Assembly (NCBI GenBank): GCA_013336035.1
Contig: JAAXUL010000305.1
Span: 1-8,435 of the forward strand
DNA from: Chloroflexales bacterium
GTDB lineage: Bacteria; Chloroflexota; Chloroflexia; Chloroflexales; Chloroflexaceae
Length of the DNA stretch: 8,435 bases
Direction: 5' to 3'
Shown here piece by piece: positions 6,197-8,435 of this stretch; the stretch's first letter is position 1, and each line of letters begins with the position of its first letter. A program made the translations under genes and the position numbers. The notes beneath the pieces are model-generated. The model was not told the origin of the DNA. It made no database searches and worked only from the letters and a program-made list of their open reading frames with translations.

Positions 6197-6203
6197 CACA
6201 GCG

Positions 6204-7427
6204 ATGAAGCGTATCCTGATGGGCATGCTGTCCGGCGCCTTGGCCGTCGCCGGGGTGGTGGGTCTGAGCCAGACCAGCCCCAGCGTCGCAGCGGCGATGC
6301 AGAGCGTGCAAACGACGAGTGCCCAGCAGCGTGGCCCTGGCATGAATGACAGCACGCACGCCGGGGGCCAGGTTGCCAGCGTAGATGGCACGACCATCAC
6401 CGTCACGGGCCGCGATGGAGCGAGCCAGGCGATCCAGACGACGGGCAGCACGACGGTTGAGCTGGACGGCAGCACGTCGAGCCTGAGCGCCATCGCCGCC
6501 GGCCAGTTCATCCACGCCGAGGGCACGACCAACAGCGCGGGGGTGTTTACGGCGACGGCGGTTCACGCCAGCACGACCGCGCCGCAGGGTCGCCCCGGCG
6601 ATGGCGGCCCCGGCAGGAATGACGGCACGTACGCCGGGGGCCAGGTCGCCAGCGTGGACGGCACGACCATCACGGTCACGGGCCGGGACGGGACAAGCCA
6701 GGCGATCCAGACGACGGGCAGCACGACCGTTGAGCTGGACGGCAGCGCCTCCAACCTGAGTGCCATCGCCGCCGGCCAGTTTATCCATGCGGAGGGCACG
6801 ACCGACAGCGCGGGCACCTTCACCGCCACGGTAGTTCACGCCAATACGACCGCGCCCCAGGGCCGCCCTCGTGGCCCCGGTAGGAATGATGGGACGCGCG
6901 CCGGGGGCCAGGTCGCCAGTGTGGACGGCAGCACCATCACCGTGACGCGGCCCGACGGGACGAGCCAGGCCATCCTGACGACGGACAGCACCACCGTGGA
7001 GCTGGACGGCAGCACGACAAGCCGGGACAAGCTCGCCGCCGGCCAGTTCATCCACGCCGAGGGCACGACCGACAGCACGGGCACCTTCACCGCCACGGCG
7101 GTTCACGCCAGCACGACCGCGCCGCAGGGCCGCCCCGGCGATGGAGGCCCTGGCAGGAATGACGGCACGCACGCCGGGGGCCAGGTCGCCAGCGTGGACG
7201 GCAGCACGATCACCGTGACACGGCCTGACGGGACGAGCCAGACGATCCAGACGACGGGCAGCACGACGGTGGAGCTGGATGGCAGCGCGTCGAGCCTGAG
7301 CGCCATTGCCGCCGGTCAGTTCATCCACGCGGAGGGCACGACCGACAGTGCGGGCGCCTTCACCGCAACGGCGGTCCACGCCAGCACGACCGCACCGCAG
7401 GGCCGCCCCGGTGGCCCGCGTCCGTAA
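6204..7427 (+). CDS. Secreted protein with four tandem DUF5666-like repeats, 407 aa
   Basis: Residues 1-30 form a signal peptide: MKR, a hydrophobic stretch (ILMGMLSGALAVAGVVGL), and a likely cleavage site after SVAA. The mature protein is four near-identical repeats beginning AGGQVASV at residues 53, 144, 233 and 324, with periods of 91, 89 and 91 residues. Each carries GGQVASVDG(T/S)TITVT, then a STTVELDG strand, AAGQFIHAEGTT, and FTATAVHAST. This fits the small β-barrel pattern of DUF5666 as I know it, where a domain often mediates extracytoplasmic binding, though no function is established. Linkers between repeats are Gly/Pro/Arg/Asp-rich (for example APQGRPGDGGPGRNDG). There is no sorting signal, transmembrane anchor or lipobox, and no cysteine in the mature part, so it is probably released or periplasmic. 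The codon pattern is uniform across units. A terminator-like hairpin follows the stop. Confidence 0.85.
   Translation: MKRILMGMLSGALAVAGVVGLSQTSPSVAAAMQSVQTTSAQQRGPGMNDSTHAGGQVASVDGTTITVTGRDGASQAIQTTGSTTVELDGSTSSLSAIAAGQFIHAEGTTNSAGVFTATAVHASTTAPQGRPGDGGPGRNDGTYAGGQVASVDGTTITVTGRDGTSQAIQTTGSTTVELDGSASNLSAIAAGQFIHAEGTTDSAGTFTATVVHANTTAPQGRPRGPGRNDGTRAGGQVASVDGSTITVTRPDGTSQAILTTDSTTVELDGSTTSRDKLAAGQFIHAEGTTDSTGTFTATAVHASTTAPQGRPGDGGPGRNDGTHAGGQVASVDGSTITVTRPDGTSQTIQTTGSTTVELDGSASSLSAIAAGQFIHAEGTTDSAGAFTATAVHASTTAPQGRPGGPRP
6360..7424 (+). repeat. Four ~270-bp tandem repeats encoding DUF5666-like units
   Basis: Units start at 6360, 6633, 6900 and 7173 (273, 267 and 273 bp). They are very similar at the DNA level as well as in protein, which suggests recent amplification or ongoing gene conversion. 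Unit 3 is the most divergent (TTSRDKLAAGQ in place of SLSAIAAGQ) and is preceded by a shorter linker. Units 3 and 4 share TVTRPDGTSQ, while 1 and 2 share TVTGRDG. Confidence 0.9.
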
Positions 7428-7435
7428 CCACGCCT

Positions 7436-7466
7436 GGGGTGGGGAGCAGCCAGCGCTCTCCACCCC
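7436..7466 (+). terminator. Terminator-like hairpin after the DUF5666 gene
   Basis: GGGGTGGGGAGC (7436-7447) pairs with GCTCTCCACCCC (7455-7466) with one G-U wobble and a 7-base loop, 8 bases after the stop codon. There is no T-run, only a C/T-rich tail, so it is either a weak intrinsic terminator or an mRNA-stabilising stem. Confidence 0.5.
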
Positions 7467-7541
7467 GTGCCCTCGCCCGCTCCTTCCATCGCCCCTTGCC
7501 ATGCAGTACCATAGCGACGATGGCATCTGCGACCTTGCGCC

Positions 7542-7546
7542 AGGAG
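7542..7546 (+). promoter_or_regulatory. Ribosome binding site deciding the AhpD-HTH start
   Basis: AGGAG stands 5 bases before ATG 7552. The in-frame ATG at 7501 and the longer open frame back to 7306 lack such a site and would add sequence that overlaps the DUF5666 gene or its terminator. Confidence 0.65.
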
Positions 7547-7551
7547 AAGCG

Positions 7552-8430
7552 ATGGCGATAACGTACCTGCACACCCAGCCGACTGGTGCCCAGCTTCCCC
7601 CGTCGCTGGCGGCCCAGATCCGGCGCGAGTTCGGCGCCCTGGTCGAGCCGTTCCTGCTGCACGCGCCCGTGCCCGACCTGCTGGCCGGGGTCTGGATGGC
7701 CTGCCGCGAGAGCGAGCTGGTCGGGCGAGTGCCGCGCGCCACCAAGGAGGCCATCGCCGTCACCGTCTCGCGGCTCAACCAGTGCTCCTACTGCGTGGAT
7801 GCCCACGCCGTCATGCTGCACGCGCTCCACAGCCACACCACGGCGGAAGATCTGCGTATCGGGCGCCCCGCCCGGCCTCTGCCGCCCGCGCTGCGCGAGG
7901 TGGTGGCCTGGGCCACCGCGACCCGCACCCCGACGGCACCCATCCTGCGCGCCCCGCCCTTCCCGGCCCGCGATGCCCCCGAGATCATCGGCACTGCCAT
8001 TTTCTACCACTACATCAATCGGATGGTGAGCGTCCTGCTGTCGCACAGTCCGCTCCCGCCAGTGCCAGGGCCGCTCACGGGTGCCGCCGCCCGGCTGGCC
8101 GGCTGGTGGTTCGCGGGGGCGGCGCAGCGACCGAAGGCGCCCGGCGCCTCCCTGGAGTTGGAGGCTATTCAACTGGGTCCGGTCAGACGCCCTGCCCCTG
8201 CACTCGACGGTCCGACCCGCGCCAACGGATCCGCCGCCGAAGACGACACCCTGCAAGCCCGCGAACGGGCGCACATCCTGCAAGTCTGCCAGGCTGCCGG
8301 CTGGAAGATCAAAGGTCCGGACGGCGCGGCCCGCCGCCTCGGCCTGAATCCCGGCACGCTCTACGCGCGCATGAAGAAGCTGGGGATCCGCCGCCCGGCG
8401 GTTGGGGAGTGCGGAGCTGGCGAAGGCTAA
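7552..8430 (+). CDS. AhpD/carboxymuconolactone decarboxylase-like domain fused to a Fis/FhlA-type HTH, 292 aa
   Basis: Residues 40-95 carry the AhpD-type core TKEAIAVTVSRLNQCSYCVDAH, with E66, C78, C81 and H85 spaced exactly as Glu118, Cys130, Cys133 and His137 of mycobacterial AhpD. The histidine between the two cysteines of that enzyme (His132) is a tyrosine here (C78-S-Y-C81). FYHYINRMVSVLL at 151-163 is a second conserved family segment. In known members the CxxC pair is redox-active and supports peroxidase activity. Residues 236-282 (RERAHILQVCQAAGWKIKGP, then GAARRLGLNPGTLYARMKKL) match the C-terminal Fis-type HTH of NtrC/FhlA activators. The linker at 193-235 is Pro/Ala-rich. No AAA+ σ54-interaction domain is present, so it would not act as a classical enhancer-binding activator. 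The frame is continuous with no sign of a frameshift fusion. I infer a DNA-binding redox protein; a peroxidase with an accessory HTH is the alternative. Target and reductant are not visible. Confidence 0.8.
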   Translation: MAITYLHTQPTGAQLPPSLAAQIRREFGALVEPFLLHAPVPDLLAGVWMACRESELVGRVPRATKEAIAVTVSRLNQCSYCVDAHAVMLHALHSHTTAEDLRIGRPARPLPPALREVVAWATATRTPTAPILRAPPFPARDAPEIIGTAIFYHYINRMVSVLLSHSPLPPVPGPLTGAAARLAGWWFAGAAQRPKAPGASLELEAIQLGPVRRPAPALDGPTRANGSAAEDDTLQARERAHILQVCQAAGWKIKGPDGAARRLGLNPGTLYARMKKLGIRRPAVGECGAGEG

Positions 8431-8435
8431 AGCGG

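Larger units (their letters stand above)
5247..6203. other. 957-bp spacer between divergent genes, rich in inverted repeats
   Basis: No convincing gene is visible on either strand. Open frames here are Arg/Ser/Pro-rich with no ribosome binding site or family motif. The stretch must hold the promoters of both the leftward β-CASP gene and the rightward DUF5666 gene, though I cannot pick a clear -35/-10 pair. It contains at least seven inverted repeats between 5490 and 6175, a GAGCCG tandem run, and a locally AT-richer patch at about 5655-5720 that stands out from the GC-rich surroundings. Confidence 0.7.

Noticed and set aside
6360..7424. CRISPR-like array
   Set aside because: The repeats are 270 bp, coding and contiguous without unique spacers.
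7497..7525. TGCCAT-17-ATGGCA inverted repeat upstream of the AhpD-HTH gene
   Set aside because: Only 6 bp per arm with a long spacer, easily due to chance; noted only because it lies 27 bp before the gene start.
6093..7778. 561-residue open frame on the minus strand with internal repeats
   Set aside because: Its repeats are the antisense image of the DUF5666 tandem units. The plus strand has the signal peptide, the ribosome binding site and the family pattern.

Overview
The window is very GC-rich, with coding frames that strongly favour G or C at third codon positions. It reads as bacterial chromosome or megaplasmid. No rRNA, tRNA or other phylogenetic marker is present. The protein families and the style (DUF5666 repeats, a β-CASP nuclease with a long tail, an FhlA-type HTH fused to an AhpD-like domain) would fit Chloroflexota or another high-GC phylum, but this assignment is a low-confidence guess.

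Layout. Positions 1-597 (+) hold the 3' part of a ParB/Spo0J-like partition protein whose start lies outside the window. Positions 729-1406 (+) hold an unrecognised 225-residue protein. Positions 1488-1890 (-) hold a small unrecognised gene that appears broken by one frameshift near 1740. Positions 2019-5246 (-) hold the largest gene, a 1075-residue metallo-β-lactamase/β-CASP protein. It has a complete set of metal-ligand motifs and about 620 residues of unusual C-terminal sequence that contain internal duplications. Positions 5247-6203 are a 957-bp spacer between divergent genes. It has no convincing gene but is crowded with inverted repeats. Positions 6204-7427 (+) encode a secreted protein built of four near-identical tandem DUF5666-like repeats. 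Positions 7552-8430 (+) encode an AhpD/carboxymuconolactone-decarboxylase-like domain with an intact redox motif, fused to a Fis/FhlA-type helix-turn-helix.

How they may work together. The first two genes run in the same direction but have a 131-bp gap. The frameshifted gene lies downstream of the β-CASP gene on the same strand and may be co-transcribed with it. The DUF5666 gene and the AhpD-HTH gene are separated by a terminator-like hairpin and each has its own strong ribosome binding site, so they are probably separate units. No single pathway links all six genes.

The strongest items for follow-up are the AhpD-HTH fusion (a candidate one-component redox-responsive DNA-binding protein), the duplicated C-terminal architecture of the β-CASP protein, and the cluster of palindromes between 5490 and 6175. 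That cluster includes a perfect 14-bp inverted repeat whose arm sequence recurs about 190 bp away.
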